Source: Ktedonobacteraceae bacterium
GTDB taxonomy: Bacteria > Chloroflexota > Ktedonobacteria > Ktedonobacterales > Ktedonobacteraceae
DNA: 64,000 bases
Reading direction: 5' to 3'
Assembly: GCA_035653615.1 (NCBI GenBank)
Contig: DASRBN010000040.1
Coordinates: 1 to 64,000 of the forward strand
The position numbers were made by a program, and so were the translations under genes. A model generated the notes under the pieces. That model saw nothing but the letters and a program-made list of their open reading frames with translations, made no database searches and was not told where the DNA came from. Positions 1-9,233 of the stretch are shown piece after piece; the first letter of the stretch is position 1, and each line of letters opens with the position of its first letter.

Positions 1-2
1 TG

Positions 3-224
3 GAGGGGACCGGCTACGTCAAGTTCGGCCAGGCCATGCTCAAGTTAGCCGACGGAGATCTGGAGTCGGCGGCTAGCCTGGCCGAAGAAGCGCTGACCTG
101 TATGCGTCAACTCCGCATCCAACGCCAGATCACGGATATACAAAGATTCATCTACGAGATACAAGACAGGCATCTGGATCAGTTTACAGAAAAAAGCAGG
201 GCTGCCTGGCACCTTATATCATGA
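3..224 (+). CDS. C-terminal end of a TPR-like helical protein (partial)
   Basis: The reading frame is open from the first bases of the window to a TGA at 222-224, so only the last 73 codons are present. The visible residues (KLADGDLESAASLAEEAL, then a charged helical tail) have the spacing of a tetratricopeptide helix pair. Such repeats commonly end large bacterial regulators that carry an ATPase or HTH domain at the other end. The N terminus lies outside the window, so the function of the whole protein cannot be stated. Nothing downstream for more than a kilobase is co-oriented with it. Confidence 0.5.
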   Translation, partial: EGTGYVKFGQAMLKLADGDLESAASLAEEALTCMRQLRIQRQITDIQRFIYEIQDRHLDQFTEKSRAAWHLIS

Positions 225-1488
225 ATTGCCGGTGTACTCTCTAGCTCTATTATCTCGGCCCCTCTTTCGTAATCTGATTCGCTGGGCTATAAACTTTCTA
301 GAAGCTATTATGTAAGTTTTCATTAACGTCATTGAGCCATTACCAACTTGGCTCCTGCAACATCGAGAATAAATTGGAACAGTTGTACCCTCACCAAACG
401 GCCCTACATCCTTTGCTTGTCCTCCGTTGAACTTTGTGGAACCACTATCAAGTCAAGCGGAGAATACATCTGGGGCTTCAGCAAATTATAACCTAGCGGT
501 GTGCAGAGAAGGCCAGACCATAAAGAATTGTAAAGCCTGGAGACTGAGAAGGATCGTGCATCCTCGCAAAGCAGCAGTCCAGCGCTATAGTAACAAAATG
601 GTTTTACTGGTGTTGGTAATATCTAACTGCTTGCAGTCCCCTAAAAGTGCGATCTCATTCTAACCCGGCTTCTCGATGTCCATGCCACTCTTGCTGAAGG
701 GCTTGCAAACCTCCTAAGTCGGGGGCATTACTTTTATAACTCCTCGTTTTAGCGACAGAGCTATACTAGCAATACCTCTTGCAGTCCCCTAAACCGGGGT
801 AGCCCATTGTAAGCACGTCTTGCTCAATCGAATCCATTGAACTATGCGGGCTTGCAGTCCCCCGCATCGGGGTGGGCTTATGATAATTTCTAGTTCCCTA
901 TGACTTGCTCGACTAACAACATTCTTGCAATCCCTTACCAGGGGCAACTTTCATGCTACATTGTAGCATATATGACAAGACTTCTCTTCCGCAATTCAGC
1001 TTCTGTAGATTATGAGCGGCAATTTGCGAAACCAGCAGCCAAAATCCAACACCATTTAGCTATCACGAATAGAGAGTAGTTATAGCCCCGGCTCTCGGCC
1101 GATATTTATTATGCTCAACATAAGCGATGATTTTGATTGCCTCTCATGGTTGCCAGAGAAACTCATCCACGCGCCCGCAAGTTTTATGAATGTAGATATC
1201 ATTGCTTGTAATTTCTGAACCACGAGCGACTTAAAGAGGCTCTAAAAACACGGAGGGAAATTACAAATTGTATGCAAACTGTAATTTTACGTGGGGAACT
1301 TTGGCTCAGCGCAAGCCTTTCGAGAGGATTTTCCAGGACTCCTTAGATTCTTTGGCCTGACATTTGGTTATCACTCCACTAACTGCCCATTGGACCCTTC
1401 TGGTGAAAAGGCGGCAAATACCCGAGATCAATAGGGCTACAAGCTCCTGACTTATTCGCTTTCCCCTTTCACTACCAGAGCCTTGATC
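225..1488. other. Long gene-poor stretch
   Basis: No protein with convincing composition or ribosome binding site is visible on either strand over about 1.26 kb. The only structure I see is the series of five related repeats at 629-965 and a short perfect palindrome at 953-969 (8-base arms around one base). The rest is AT-rich, unremarkable sequence. Confidence 0.5.
629..965 (+). CRISPR. Decayed CRISPR-like array (five degenerate repeats)
   Basis: Five copies of a motif beginning CTTGCAGTCCCC-like start with TTGCA at 631, 703, 779, 852 and 925, so the spacing is 72, 76, 73 and 73 bases. Four of them continue with a short C-run/G-run hairpin (for example CCCCTAAACCGGGG at 785). The 3' halves resemble CATTNTAA(G/C). 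The period fits a repeat of about 36-37 bases with spacers of about 36, the size typical of type I and III CRISPR arrays. The repeats differ from one another at many positions, which is not normal for a living array, and no cas gene lies in the window. A relic array is my preferred reading; a non-CRISPR palindromic repeat family is possible. Confidence 0.42.
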
Positions 1489-1860
1489 TCAATTCTCGAA
1501 ATAATCTACATAAGCAAACCGATCGTCGAACAGGCGCCAGAGGCCAACACAAGCTCCATATTCGTCAGCGTTCAAGTATTCCCACTTACCGGACTGCTCA
1601 TCAATTTCCCGGTACACGCCATAATTCGCGTTACCGACAATTCGTCCACGCAAGAACAGATAGATTTCCACGGATCCGCAGCCGTTGGGAAGATGGGTCA
1701 TAATCTCTACCAATTCCTCCTCGGTTTTAACTTCACCCAGCAGATCATAGCTGATCTCTCCATTTGGATGACGGACATACATCAGCACGCGGATGTGAGC
1801 CAGCGGCTTGTCGTCGGCAATCCGCTGTATATGCGTGCCTGCAAAAAAACGTTCTGACAT
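1489..1860 (-). CDS. Hypothetical protein, 123 aa
   Basis: I do not recognise the family. The start ATG at 1860 follows an AGAGGTG ribosome binding site, which favours this strand over the similar-length frame on the other strand. The protein is compact, acidic and probably cytoplasmic. It has an alternating strand/helix pattern, many aromatic residues in the second half, and no membrane segment or cysteine motif. It lies 137 bases downstream of the M20 peptidase gene on the same strand and may be the last gene of that leftward group. Confidence 0.6.
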   Translation of the reverse strand: MSERFFAGTHIQRIADDKPLAHIRVLMYVRHPNGEISYDLLGEVKTEEELVEIMTHLPNGCGSVEIYLFLRGRIVGNANYGVYREIDEQSGKWEYLNADEYGACVGLWRLFDDRFAYVDYFEN

Positions 1861-1997
1861 TCGACACCTCTTTGTGCCCTATCAAACATAAATGAGAACT
1901 TCATGGGAGCGCTTCATCTCTACTCCCAATAACTCAATCGCCTCTCTCCTATTTGCAGCAGCCGAACGAGAGACGTATTCTGCCAAAGTGGGTGTTT

Positions 1998-3221
1998 CTA
2001 CCCGAGATACGTCAAGATCGTCTGTGCGTAGACCTGGGTAACCGCACGCAAGCTCTCGAGATCTATCCACTCATCGGCCCCATGTACGCCTCCGCAGGCC
2101 ACACCATATCCACATACCGCCGGGATCCCCCTCGTGATAAACATCCAGCCATCGCATGCCGGACCGGCCCCCTCTAAACGTGGCTTCCTGCCCGTCACCG
2201 TTTGTGCTGCTCGAGCCAAGGCCTGCACAATCTCAGAGGAAGGAGCTATCTTCACGGCAGGGACGGCAGCGAGATCATCGAGACGGTACGAGGTGATCGC
2301 AAGCTCCCGGAGGTGCTTTCGAATGTGTCGCTTCACTTCATCGACTGTGAGGCCAGGCAGCAGACGGACATCACCGCATGCCTCGCACCGGTCGGGGACC
2401 ATATTTACGTTCCGCCCGCCTTGAATGAGCGTGGGGAAGGTTAAGATGGATTTGCGACCGGGAAAGATCGACGAAGGAACTTGCGGCAGGGAACAGGAGG
2501 AAAGAGCCAGGGCGATGCGTGCCATTTCTAGGATGGCATTGTGGCCTCGCGTGCCTTGTTCCCAGGCCTTCAGCCCGACATGGGTGGCCTCGCCCAGTGT
2601 CTCCAAGCGGAAACGGTAGAGCCCGCGATGCCCGATCGCGATTTTGTCGTCGCCAGGTTCGCCAACGATCACTGCATCAGCGGGGAGGAGTCCTTGCTTC
2701 AGGAGGTAGCGCGTCCCATAAGGAGAACATGCTCCTGTTTCCTCATCAACGACAAAGGCCAGGATCAAGTTTCCGGAGAGCCGAAGCCCAACTTTCAGTA
2801 CAGCGTCAATAGCGTAGATGAAAGCTGCAATCTGCGCTTTCGCATCGGCAGCGCCGAGCCCATAGAGTCTTCCACCCTTAAGTTGTGCTCCCCATGGATT
2901 GCGCGTATAGTTCTGACTGGGTTCCACTGTATCCATGTGAGTCGTGAGCACGAGCGTCTTCCCGTTCTGTTCTGAACCGGGAAAGGAGCAGAGTACGTTT
3001 GGACGCTGAGAGGAAATTCCCTGAAGATCGGCACGATACCCGAGGGAGTCCAATTCTTGACAAATTACCTCAACGACTTCCTTCTCGACTGGAACGTCGG
3101 GTGGAGCAGTCTCAGGAGTGAAAGGATTATTGCTCTTCGCGTGCACGAGCTGCTGCAGAAATTCAACCTGTTGGTCGAATTGCGCTGAAATAGCTGCTGT
3201 GATCATCTCAAGCTGTTCCAT
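1998..3221 (-). CDS. M20 family metallopeptidase (ArgE/DapE/CPG2-like)
   Basis: A di-zinc amidohydrolase/peptidase of 407 aa that would hydrolyse an N-acyl or peptide bond of a small substrate in the cytoplasm. The family metal-site pattern is visible: HMD (His95, Asp97), Asp126 in GAADAK, and the Glu160-Glu161 pair in VDEETG, followed by a dimerisation domain and a C-terminal catalytic half. The ATG at 3221 follows GGGAGGAG and is preferred over an upstream in-frame ATG at 3299 that would overlap the preceding gene. The exact substrate (acetylornithine, succinyl-diaminopimelate, a dipeptide) cannot be told from sequence. Its neighbours are a small HTH regulator and an unknown protein, so it is not in an arginine or lysine pathway cluster. 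Confidence 0.85.
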   Translation of the reverse strand: MEQLEMITAAISAQFDQQVEFLQQLVHAKSNNPFTPETAPPDVPVEKEVVEVICQELDSLGYRADLQGISSQRPNVLCSFPGSEQNGKTLVLTTHMDTVEPSQNYTRNPWGAQLKGGRLYGLGAADAKAQIAAFIYAIDAVLKVGLRLSGNLILAFVVDEETGACSPYGTRYLLKQGLLPADAVIVGEPGDDKIAIGHRGLYRFRLETLGEATHVGLKAWEQGTRGHNAILEMARIALALSSCSLPQVPSSIFPGRKSILTFPTLIQGGRNVNMVPDRCEACGDVRLLPGLTVDEVKRHIRKHLRELAITSYRLDDLAAVPAVKIAPSSEIVQALARAAQTVTGRKPRLEGAGPACDGWMFITRGIPAVCGYGVACGGVHGADEWIDLESLRAVTQVYAQTILTYLG

Positions 3222-3273
3222 ATGATCGATCTCCTCCCTGTTCTGGGTCGCCGTTCCTACGTGATGTTTTTTC

Positions 3274-3981
3274 TTAGAGCTCAATCTTATAGCGATCAAG
3301 ATGCTTGACCAAATACTGCATCATATCATGGGGCAATTGCTTTGGTTTTCCGTCTGCTTGTGCCAGTACACGTCGATAGAGGTTTTCACTTTCTCTCACT
3401 GTCCCGCCTCTCCTGCTCGCGTTAACGATTGCTGCCAGATTCCTCAAGGCATTCACTGGATGGCGATAAGCGGCAATAAAGGTACATGGCCCACCGATGG
3501 TCATCCAGATTTGCCATAGATTCGTCTCAGGATGCTTGACGATTCCACCATACACTATGCCGAGCCCTCGTGGTGTATCGCCGGTCGAAGGGGTAAGCGG
3601 CAGGAAAAATTGAGCGTAGTCTCCCTTTGCATGTGAAGCTTCCTGTAGCTCCCTCATGGTCTCTTCCAGTGTGTAGGGATAGGCAGAGCTTGGGGTGTAG
3701 TATCCGGTTTCCCAGAGCGATAAGACGGTATTGGCAATTACCATCGCACTCTCCACCGAGAAACGAGGGTCGCTGGTGACAAGTGTCTGCGTCTGCTGGG
3801 CGAGGAGGAACTGTGCCGCTGCTGGGCCGAGTTGTCTTTCCTTGATGATCGGTAACACATCCTTCTCAGCGCGGCGAACATACGCAGCAAGATCTCCTGG
3901 TTCCAATTCGATCGTTCGCGGTTGAGGTGATTGACGAGGGGTCCAGGATTTAAAACGATGCTCTTTCTTCCGTTTCTTCAT
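3274..3981 (-). CDS. Hypothetical protein, 235 aa
   Basis: No family recognised. The start at 3981 (MKKRKKEH) follows AGGGAG with normal spacing. A longer frame to 4059 would run into the upstream regulator gene. The N terminus is very basic (KKRKKEHRFKSW), then a helical region is followed by a mixed region with IVYGGIVKHPETNLWQIW. No membrane helix or catalytic motif is evident. It sits 34 bases downstream of the HTH gene and 52 bases upstream of the M20 peptidase, suggesting one leftward transcript. A house-keeping role is unlikely given the accessory setting. Confidence 0.6.
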   Translation of the reverse strand: MKKRKKEHRFKSWTPRQSPQPRTIELEPGDLAAYVRRAEKDVLPIIKERQLGPAAAQFLLAQQTQTLVTSDPRFSVESAMVIANTVLSLWETGYYTPSSAYPYTLEETMRELQEASHAKGDYAQFFLPLTPSTGDTPRGLGIVYGGIVKHPETNLWQIWMTIGGPCTFIAAYRHPVNALRNLAAIVNASRRGGTVRESENLYRRVLAQADGKPKQLPHDMMQYLVKHLDRYKIEL

Positions 3982-4015
3982 AAATAGCTCCCTGATCGTG
4001 CTTAAAAACGCGCCA

Positions 4016-4246
4016 CTATTGGACAGGCCGTTGACTCCCTGAGTCAGAAACCTCTTCAATCAAGTCTCCAGGCGAGACCCCCAGCGCTCGGGCCAACTTT
4101 CCCAGGGTCTCCGTTGTCGTGATATAGTATGGATCTTTAAACATGCGTTTGACCGTGTTGTAAGCCACATCCGCATCTCGCTGGAGTTTGCCCATACTGA
4201 AGCCTTTCTCTTTGGCGACTTCTTTTACACGTAGACGTACTACCAT
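4016..4246 (-). CDS. Small XRE/Cro-type HTH regulator (copy 1)
   Basis: A 76-residue protein that is almost entirely one Cro/C1-type helix-turn-helix (VKEVAKEKGFSMGKLQRDAD, then a recognition helix around YNTVKRMF). Proteins of this size usually act as dimeric repressors or as antitoxin-like DNA binders. By my count, 48 of its first 66 residues match the divergently transcribed gene at 4507, so the two are paralogues facing away from a shared 260-base control region. It is first in a leftward series with an unknown protein and an M20 peptidase. Confidence 0.85.
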   Translation of the reverse strand: MVVRLRVKEVAKEKGFSMGKLQRDADVAYNTVKRMFKDPYYITTTETLGKLARALGVSPGDLIEEVSDSGSQRPVQ

Positions 4247-4394
4247 ACACTGCTGTCCTCAACCGTAATACACCGAATTGTATCAATCTTTGCCTGCTGG
4301 CAACACTAGCCAGCTAGCATCTCACCTATGAGTGGGGCCATATGTGGCCCCCAAACCTCCTGCACGTTCCTACATTTTTGAGAAAGGGACATAT

Positions 4395-4487
4395 ATGACT
4401 ACTCCTATAGTTAGGACTCTTATTATTATATCTACTATGTGGGGAGTTCTATTGGTCGGTCTCTCTTGCTACAATCTCGTCAAATAA
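4395..4487 (+). CDS. Possible 30-residue single-helix membrane peptide
   Basis: ATG at 4395 is preceded by GAGAAAGGGA with normal spacing. The frame encodes 30 residues: a short polar start (MTTPIVRT), a continuous hydrophobic run of about 17 residues (LIIISTMWGVLLVGLS) and a short tail ending in Lys. This fits a single transmembrane helix. It lies between the two divergent HTH paralogues, 19 bases before the second. Short hydrophobic peptides in such places can be toxins or small membrane regulators, but there is no direct evidence for either. A chance open frame cannot be excluded. Confidence 0.4.
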   Translation: MTTPIVRTLIIISTMWGVLLVGLSCYNLVK

Positions 4488-4506
4488 CAGGTGAGAGCAA
4501 GAGAGC

Positions 4507-4740
4507 ATGGCAGTACGTTTACGAGTAAAAGAGGTAGCCAGAGAGAAAGGTATCAGTATGGGGAAGCTTCATAGACAAGCTGATGTGTCGTATAAGACAA
4601 TTAAACGTATCTATGCTGACCCTTTTTACGCCACAACTACTGTCACCCTTGGAAAGCTAGCAAAAGTTCTTGGCGTTCCGCCGGGCGAGCTCATTGAGGA
4701 AGTACCGGATAATGTCGAAGCGAGTGATATAAGACCCTAA
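4507..4740 (+). CDS. Small XRE/Cro-type HTH regulator (copy 2)
   Basis: A 77-residue Cro/C1-type HTH protein, paralogous to the product of 4016-4246 and pointing the opposite way. The conserved part covers residues 1-66; the tail (DNVEASDIRP) differs. It lies 143 bases upstream of the type I restriction operon on the same strand and could act as its controller, in the way small C proteins time restriction genes, although those are best known from type II systems. The role is inferred from position only. Confidence 0.85.
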   Translation: MAVRLRVKEVAREKGISMGKLHRQADVSYKTIKRIYADPFYATTTVTLGKLAKVLGVPPGELIEEVPDNVEASDIRP

Positions 4741-4883
4741 ATCTCATGTCTCTATTTTACTCTTTCCCGACCATATTCTTCGGTCTCCTTACATTATGCG
4801 CCTGGCCATTTCCGTATATGAAAGTTTCCCAGTCCTTATAAAGGATAGTAATGGTCCAATCCGGGGATTAGAAAGTTCCTAGC

Positions 4884-7661
4884 ATGCTTGAAAAGGATAC
4901 ACGCCAGATACTAATTGATCAGCAGTTAGCCTTAGTAGGCTGGGATGTTCACAATCCTTTAAGTGTAGCCGAGGAATACCTTCTTCATGTCGAACGGCCA
5001 AGTCATATACAAGAAAGCAAGGCGGTAGCCGGTTTTTGTGACTACACACTTCTCGACCGCTCAGGTACTCCCATCGCTATTGTCGAGGCAAAAAGAACCG
5101 CGCGCTACGCACTAGCGGGAAAAGAGCAAGCCTCCGAGTATGCCGAAGCGATACGGCAAAAGTTTGGTCGCGAGCCTTTTATCTTTATGGCCAATGGAGC
5201 GGAAACCTGGTTCTGGGATCGGACCTGGTCTGCTCCACGACGTGTTCATGGCTTTATGTCACTCGATGACCTGGAAACGCTTCGCTTTCAGAACGAAAAC
5301 CGACTTCCCCTGCCTGGTATCAAGATTGACGCCTCTATAGTAGACCGCCCCTACCAGATCGAGGCGATACGCCGTGTGTATGAGCGATTTGAACAGAAAC
5401 GCCGCAAAGCGCTCCTTGTCCTTGCCACAGGTACCGGGAAAACACGCCTTGCTATGGCTCTCATCGATGGCCTCATGCGCGGCAACTGGATCAAGCGGGT
5501 CCTCTTCCTCGTTGATCGCCTGGCACTCGCGGATCAGGCGATGGATGATTTCAAAGAATATCTTCCTGCGATCTCAAGGGGTCGCGTCGAAGGCGGAAAT
5601 ATCGATATCGGGGCGCGGGCTTTTGTTGCAACTTACCCATCAATGATGCAAGCAATGGAGAAGCTCTCTCCAGGATTCTTCAATCTTGTAATCTGCGATG
5701 AGTCTCATCGCTCTATCTACAATCGTTACAGGCAGCTTCTCTATTATTTCGATGCATACCAGATTGGCCTCACTGCTACGCCGGTTGATTTCATCGATCG
5801 CAACACCTTTCATCTCTTTGATTGCGAAGACCGACTGCCTACCTTCATATTCCCATTCGAGGATGCAATCAACCACGTGCCTCCTTACCTCTGCAAGTAT
5901 AAGGTATATACAGCACAAACTCGCTTCCAGATTAAAGGAATTAAAGCGGGGGACCTCCCGCTTGAGGTGAAGCGCCTGATCGAGGAGCAAGGTCTTTCGC
6001 TGGAAGAAATTGACTTTGAGGGAACCGATCTAGAACGTCGTGTCACGAATACTGGCACCGATGAAGCCCTCGTGAAAGAATTTATGGATATCTGTCTGAA
6101 GGACCCCACTGGCACACTCCCGGGTAAAAGTATCATCTTTGCCGTTTCTCATCGTCACGCCATGAATCTCTACAGCGCTTTTGAGCGGCTTTACCCAGAA
6201 TATAAGGGGCGGCTGGTCGAGGTGATCGACTCACAAATGGAGGGGGCCAGGCGTGTACTCAGGCGTTTTAAAACCGAGAATTATCCCCGGGTGGCAATAT
6301 CCGTAGATATGCTTGATACCGGGGTCGATATACGAGAAGTCGTTAACCTCGTTTTCGCAAAGCCCGTCTATAGTCGCGTGAAATTCTGGCAGATGATCGG
6401 CCGCGGAACCCGTTTGCTCGATGCTGACAGGATTAAACGCAGAACATGGTGCCAGGAAAAAGAGTATTTTTTAATCATCGACCACTGGAACAACTTCGGA
6501 TATTTCGATCTTCATCCTGATGGATACGTGCCAGAACCAGGTGAAGCGCTTCCTGTACGCTGCTTTCGCACCCAGGTAGATATCCTGGAATACCTCTACA
6601 AGATAGATGATGAGCTACACGCCGAGGAGTTGAGTGTCGAGATTCGTGATGCCATCAGAGCGCTTCCGCAAGGCTTCATGGAGATACAAGCAGCCCATGC
6701 CGATCTTGAGTATACACTGGATACTCCTTTCTGGGCTGCGCCAACCGCCGTTGAATTCGCTTTCTTGCGAAGCAAGATCGCCGGTCTGTTTCGCTTTGCC
6801 ATCCATGTTGACGAGCCCGGCGCTTCCTTTGCTCTCAAGATGGAAAAACTTGCTCTCGCGTATTTCGAGAAGGATGGCAGCGAGATCGAAAAATTACGCG
6901 AGAGCATCCGCGCAGATCTACGGCTTCTGCCAACGAGTCTACGAGAAGTGAAGGCTCATGAAGCAGAACTGCTCGAGGCAATCGGCAACCGCTTCTGGTC
7001 AACCCTCGACTATGATAAAATCATGGCACTGCGGAATACCTTTATGCCGCTCATGCGCTATCGCCGAGCCCAGAGAAGATCCATTGTCGAACTGGATATT
7101 GCGGATTCCGTCCTTGACCGTCGTTGGATTGCCTTTGGACCCGGTGGTGAGGGAACCTATATAGATACTTATCGAGCAGAAGTCGAAGCGCGTATTAAGG
7201 AGTTAGCTGAAACCCATCCGGTTGTCCGGAAAATAAAAGACGGTGAAACGGTATCTGAAGACGATCTTCAAAGCCTTATCCGCACACTTAATCAGGCCGA
7301 TCTTTTCATCACCGAGCAAAACTTGAGGGTCGTCTTTGGTGTCGAGGATACGCCATTGGTCGATCTTATCCGCCTCGCTATTGGGCTCATTCATTTGAAG
7401 TCCCGTGCAGAGTCAATAGGAAAGGCGTTTGATCGCTTTATTGCCTCACACCAGGAGTACAGCGCAGATCAAATTTTATTCATACGCACGATTCGCACGG
7501 TACTGGTGCAGGAGGCAGAACGTGCCCGGAAAATCGATCTCACATACGACAATCTCTTTGAACCACCTTTCACAAGTCTTGGTCGGAACGCAGCTGAACG
7601 GCTTTTCACCAAACAGCAGATTGACGAGTTGCTTGATTTCATCGAGCAGCTAGCCGCGTAA
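4884..7661 (+). CDS. hsdR: Type I restriction enzyme, R subunit
   Basis: The motor and nuclease subunit of a type I restriction-modification complex, which translocates DNA with ATP and cuts unmodified DNA at a distance. The N-terminal nuclease domain shows the PD-(D/E)XK pattern Asp53...Glu68-x-Lys70 (CDYTLL, IVEAK). A superfamily 2 helicase follows with Walker A TGTGKT near 182-187, DESH near 272, LTATP, and a second RecA domain with QMIGRGTR. The rest resembles the C-terminal region of EcoEI-type R subunits. The length of 925 aa is normal. No strong ribosome binding site precedes the ATG at 4884. It is first of five co-oriented genes. Confidence 0.95.
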   Translation: MLEKDTRQILIDQQLALVGWDVHNPLSVAEEYLLHVERPSHIQESKAVAGFCDYTLLDRSGTPIAIVEAKRTARYALAGKEQASEYAEAIRQKFGREPFIFMANGAETWFWDRTWSAPRRVHGFMSLDDLETLRFQNENRLPLPGIKIDASIVDRPYQIEAIRRVYERFEQKRRKALLVLATGTGKTRLAMALIDGLMRGNWIKRVLFLVDRLALADQAMDDFKEYLPAISRGRVEGGNIDIGARAFVATYPSMMQAMEKLSPGFFNLVICDESHRSIYNRYRQLLYYFDAYQIGLTATPVDFIDRNTFHLFDCEDRLPTFIFPFEDAINHVPPYLCKYKVYTAQTRFQIKGIKAGDLPLEVKRLIEEQGLSLEEIDFEGTDLERRVTNTGTDEALVKEFMDICLKDPTGTLPGKSIIFAVSHRHAMNLYSAFERLYPEYKGRLVEVIDSQMEGARRVLRRFKTENYPRVAISVDMLDTGVDIREVVNLVFAKPVYSRVKFWQMIGRGTRLLDADRIKRRTWCQEKEYFLIIDHWNNFGYFDLHPDGYVPEPGEALPVRCFRTQVDILEYLYKIDDELHAEELSVEIRDAIRALPQGFMEIQAAHADLEYTLDTPFWAAPTAVEFAFLRSKIAGLFRFAIHVDEPGASFALKMEKLALAYFEKDGSEIEKLRESIRADLRLLPTSLREVKAHEAELLEAIGNRFWSTLDYDKIMALRNTFMPLMRYRRAQRRSIVELDIADSVLDRRWIAFGPGGEGTYIDTYRAEVEARIKELAETHPVVRKIKDGETVSEDDLQSLIRTLNQADLFITEQNLRVVFGVEDTPLVDLIRLAIGLIHLKSRAESIGKAFDRFIASHQEYSADQILFIRTIRTVLVQEAERARKIDLTYDNLFEPPFTSLGRNAAERLFTKQQIDELLDFIEQLAA

Positions 7662-7676
7662 GTAAAGGAACACAGT

Positions 7677-9233
7677 ATGCTCACATCTGAAACAGAACTG
7701 AAGCAGAAGATAGATGATTTATGGGACCGCTTCTGGTCGGGCGGGATTGCTAATCCCCTCTCGGCTATCGAGCAGATATCGTATCTCATATTTCTAAAGC
7801 GTCTCGAGGATCTAGATACGTATGAAGCATCCCTTGCCAAGCGCCAACAACGAACTTTTACTTCGTACTTCGAGGGACACGATGATTGCCGCTGGTCATT
7901 TATCAAGGAGCAACATCCAGATCGAATGCTCGAACTCGTTCGGGACAAGGCCTTTCCTTTTCTCAAAGAACTCAGAACTAATGGGAACACATTCTCTGAG
8001 GCAATGAAGGATGCGGTCTTTATTATTCCGAAAACATCGCTGCTGGCGAGTGCTGTTGCTATTATCGATACACTCCCCATCAGCGATCAAAACTTTGATA
8101 TGCAGGGAGACCTCTACGAGTATTTGCTCTCGGAGCTAAATCTTGCAGGGAAGAATGGTCAGTTCCGCACTCCACGGCACATCATACGCATCATGGTCGA
8201 GTTAGCCAATCCACGACTGGGTGAGTGGATCTTCGATCCTGCCGCCGGGACAGGAGGCTTCCTCGTCGCCGCCTATCAGTGGATCCTCAAGGCGAACACG
8301 CCACCAGAAACTGTGCGGATCGACACAGATGGCTCATGGCATAATTTGACGGGCGAGTTGATAGGACGCGATAGGCAGAAATGGGAATTGCTCGATGGAG
8401 AACGTCTTGTCGGTCGTGATTTTGATACGACGATGGTCCGTCTTGGATTAATGAACATGATGCTCCATGGGATTCGGCACCCCGAGTTTCGCTATAAAGA
8501 TACCCTTTCAAAAGGGTTTGAAGCAGGACAAAAGTTTGATGTCATCCTCGCTAATCCGCCATTTACTGGGAATATAGATAAGAGCGATATCAATAACGAA
8601 CTGCTCAAGCTTCCTACCACCAAAACAGAATTACTTTTTGTTGAGCTCTGTCTCGAACTCCTTGAAACTGGAGGCCGCTGTGCTATTATCGTCCCAGAAG
8701 GCGTGCTCTTTGGTTCAACCAAAGCTCATAAAGAGTTACGTCAGAGGCTTGTCACAGAAAACCAGATAGAGGCGATTATTTCGCTGCCGGGAGGCTGCTT
8801 TAAGCCTTATACAGGTGTGAAGACTGCAATCCTATTCTTTACTAAAGGAGGCACTACAGAGCGCGTTTGGTTCTATGAAGTTACTGGTGATGGTTATACC
8901 CTTGACGACAAACGCGCATCTGATCATACGCATAATAATTTGCGTTTTGTTTCCCAAGCATACCGTATTTTAGCAAGAAGCGACCGAGAAGCCTGGGAAA
9001 GTGACGAGGTACAGAAGGTTGCTCTAGAGCAATCTTGGATTGCCTCTCGTGAAGAAATTATAAGCCACAATTATAACTTAGCAGCTGGCATCTATCGACC
9101 TCGTTCTCTGGAGGAAATTGAACACGAAGATCCTCGTAAGATCATGTTTCGTGTGCGTAATCTAGAACAACAACTCCATCAGAAACTAGGCACCATTGAA
9201 AAAATGTTGGGCGAGGTAATAATCGATGCCTAA
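7677..9233 (+). CDS. hsdM: Type I DNA methyltransferase, M subunit
   Basis: The N6-adenine methyltransferase subunit, which protects host DNA and forms the core of the type I complex with HsdS. The SAM-binding motif I DPAAGTGGF is near residue 188 and the catalytic motif IV NPPF is near 293. The N-terminal helical region is typical of HsdM, and 518 aa is a normal length. The gene starts 15 bases after hsdR behind TAAGGA and overlaps hsdS by 8 bases, so M and S are translationally coupled. No motif is missing, so the methylase should be active. Confidence 0.96.
   Translation: MLTSETELKQKIDDLWDRFWSGGIANPLSAIEQISYLIFLKRLEDLDTYEASLAKRQQRTFTSYFEGHDDCRWSFIKEQHPDRMLELVRDKAFPFLKELRTNGNTFSEAMKDAVFIIPKTSLLASAVAIIDTLPISDQNFDMQGDLYEYLLSELNLAGKNGQFRTPRHIIRIMVELANPRLGEWIFDPAAGTGGFLVAAYQWILKANTPPETVRIDTDGSWHNLTGELIGRDRQKWELLDGERLVGRDFDTTMVRLGLMNMMLHGIRHPEFRYKDTLSKGFEAGQKFDVILANPPFTGNIDKSDINNELLKLPTTKTELLFVELCLELLETGGRCAIIVPEGVLFGSTKAHKELRQRLVTENQIEAIISLPGGCFKPYTGVKTAILFFTKGGTTERVWFYEVTGDGYTLDDKRASDHTHNNLRFVSQAYRILARSDREAWESDEVQKVALEQSWIASREEIISHNYNLAAGIYRPRSLEEIEHEDPRKIMFRVRNLEQQLHQKLGTIEKMLGEVIIDA

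Noticed and set aside
427-663. 78-codon open frame on the plus strand
   Set aside because: It runs into the first CRISPR-like repeat, has no ribosome binding site and a non-protein-like composition.
1483-1857. Plus-strand open frame of 124 codons
   Set aside because: It lies over the leftward 123-residue gene, which has a clear ribosome binding site and better composition; the plus-strand product has no such site.
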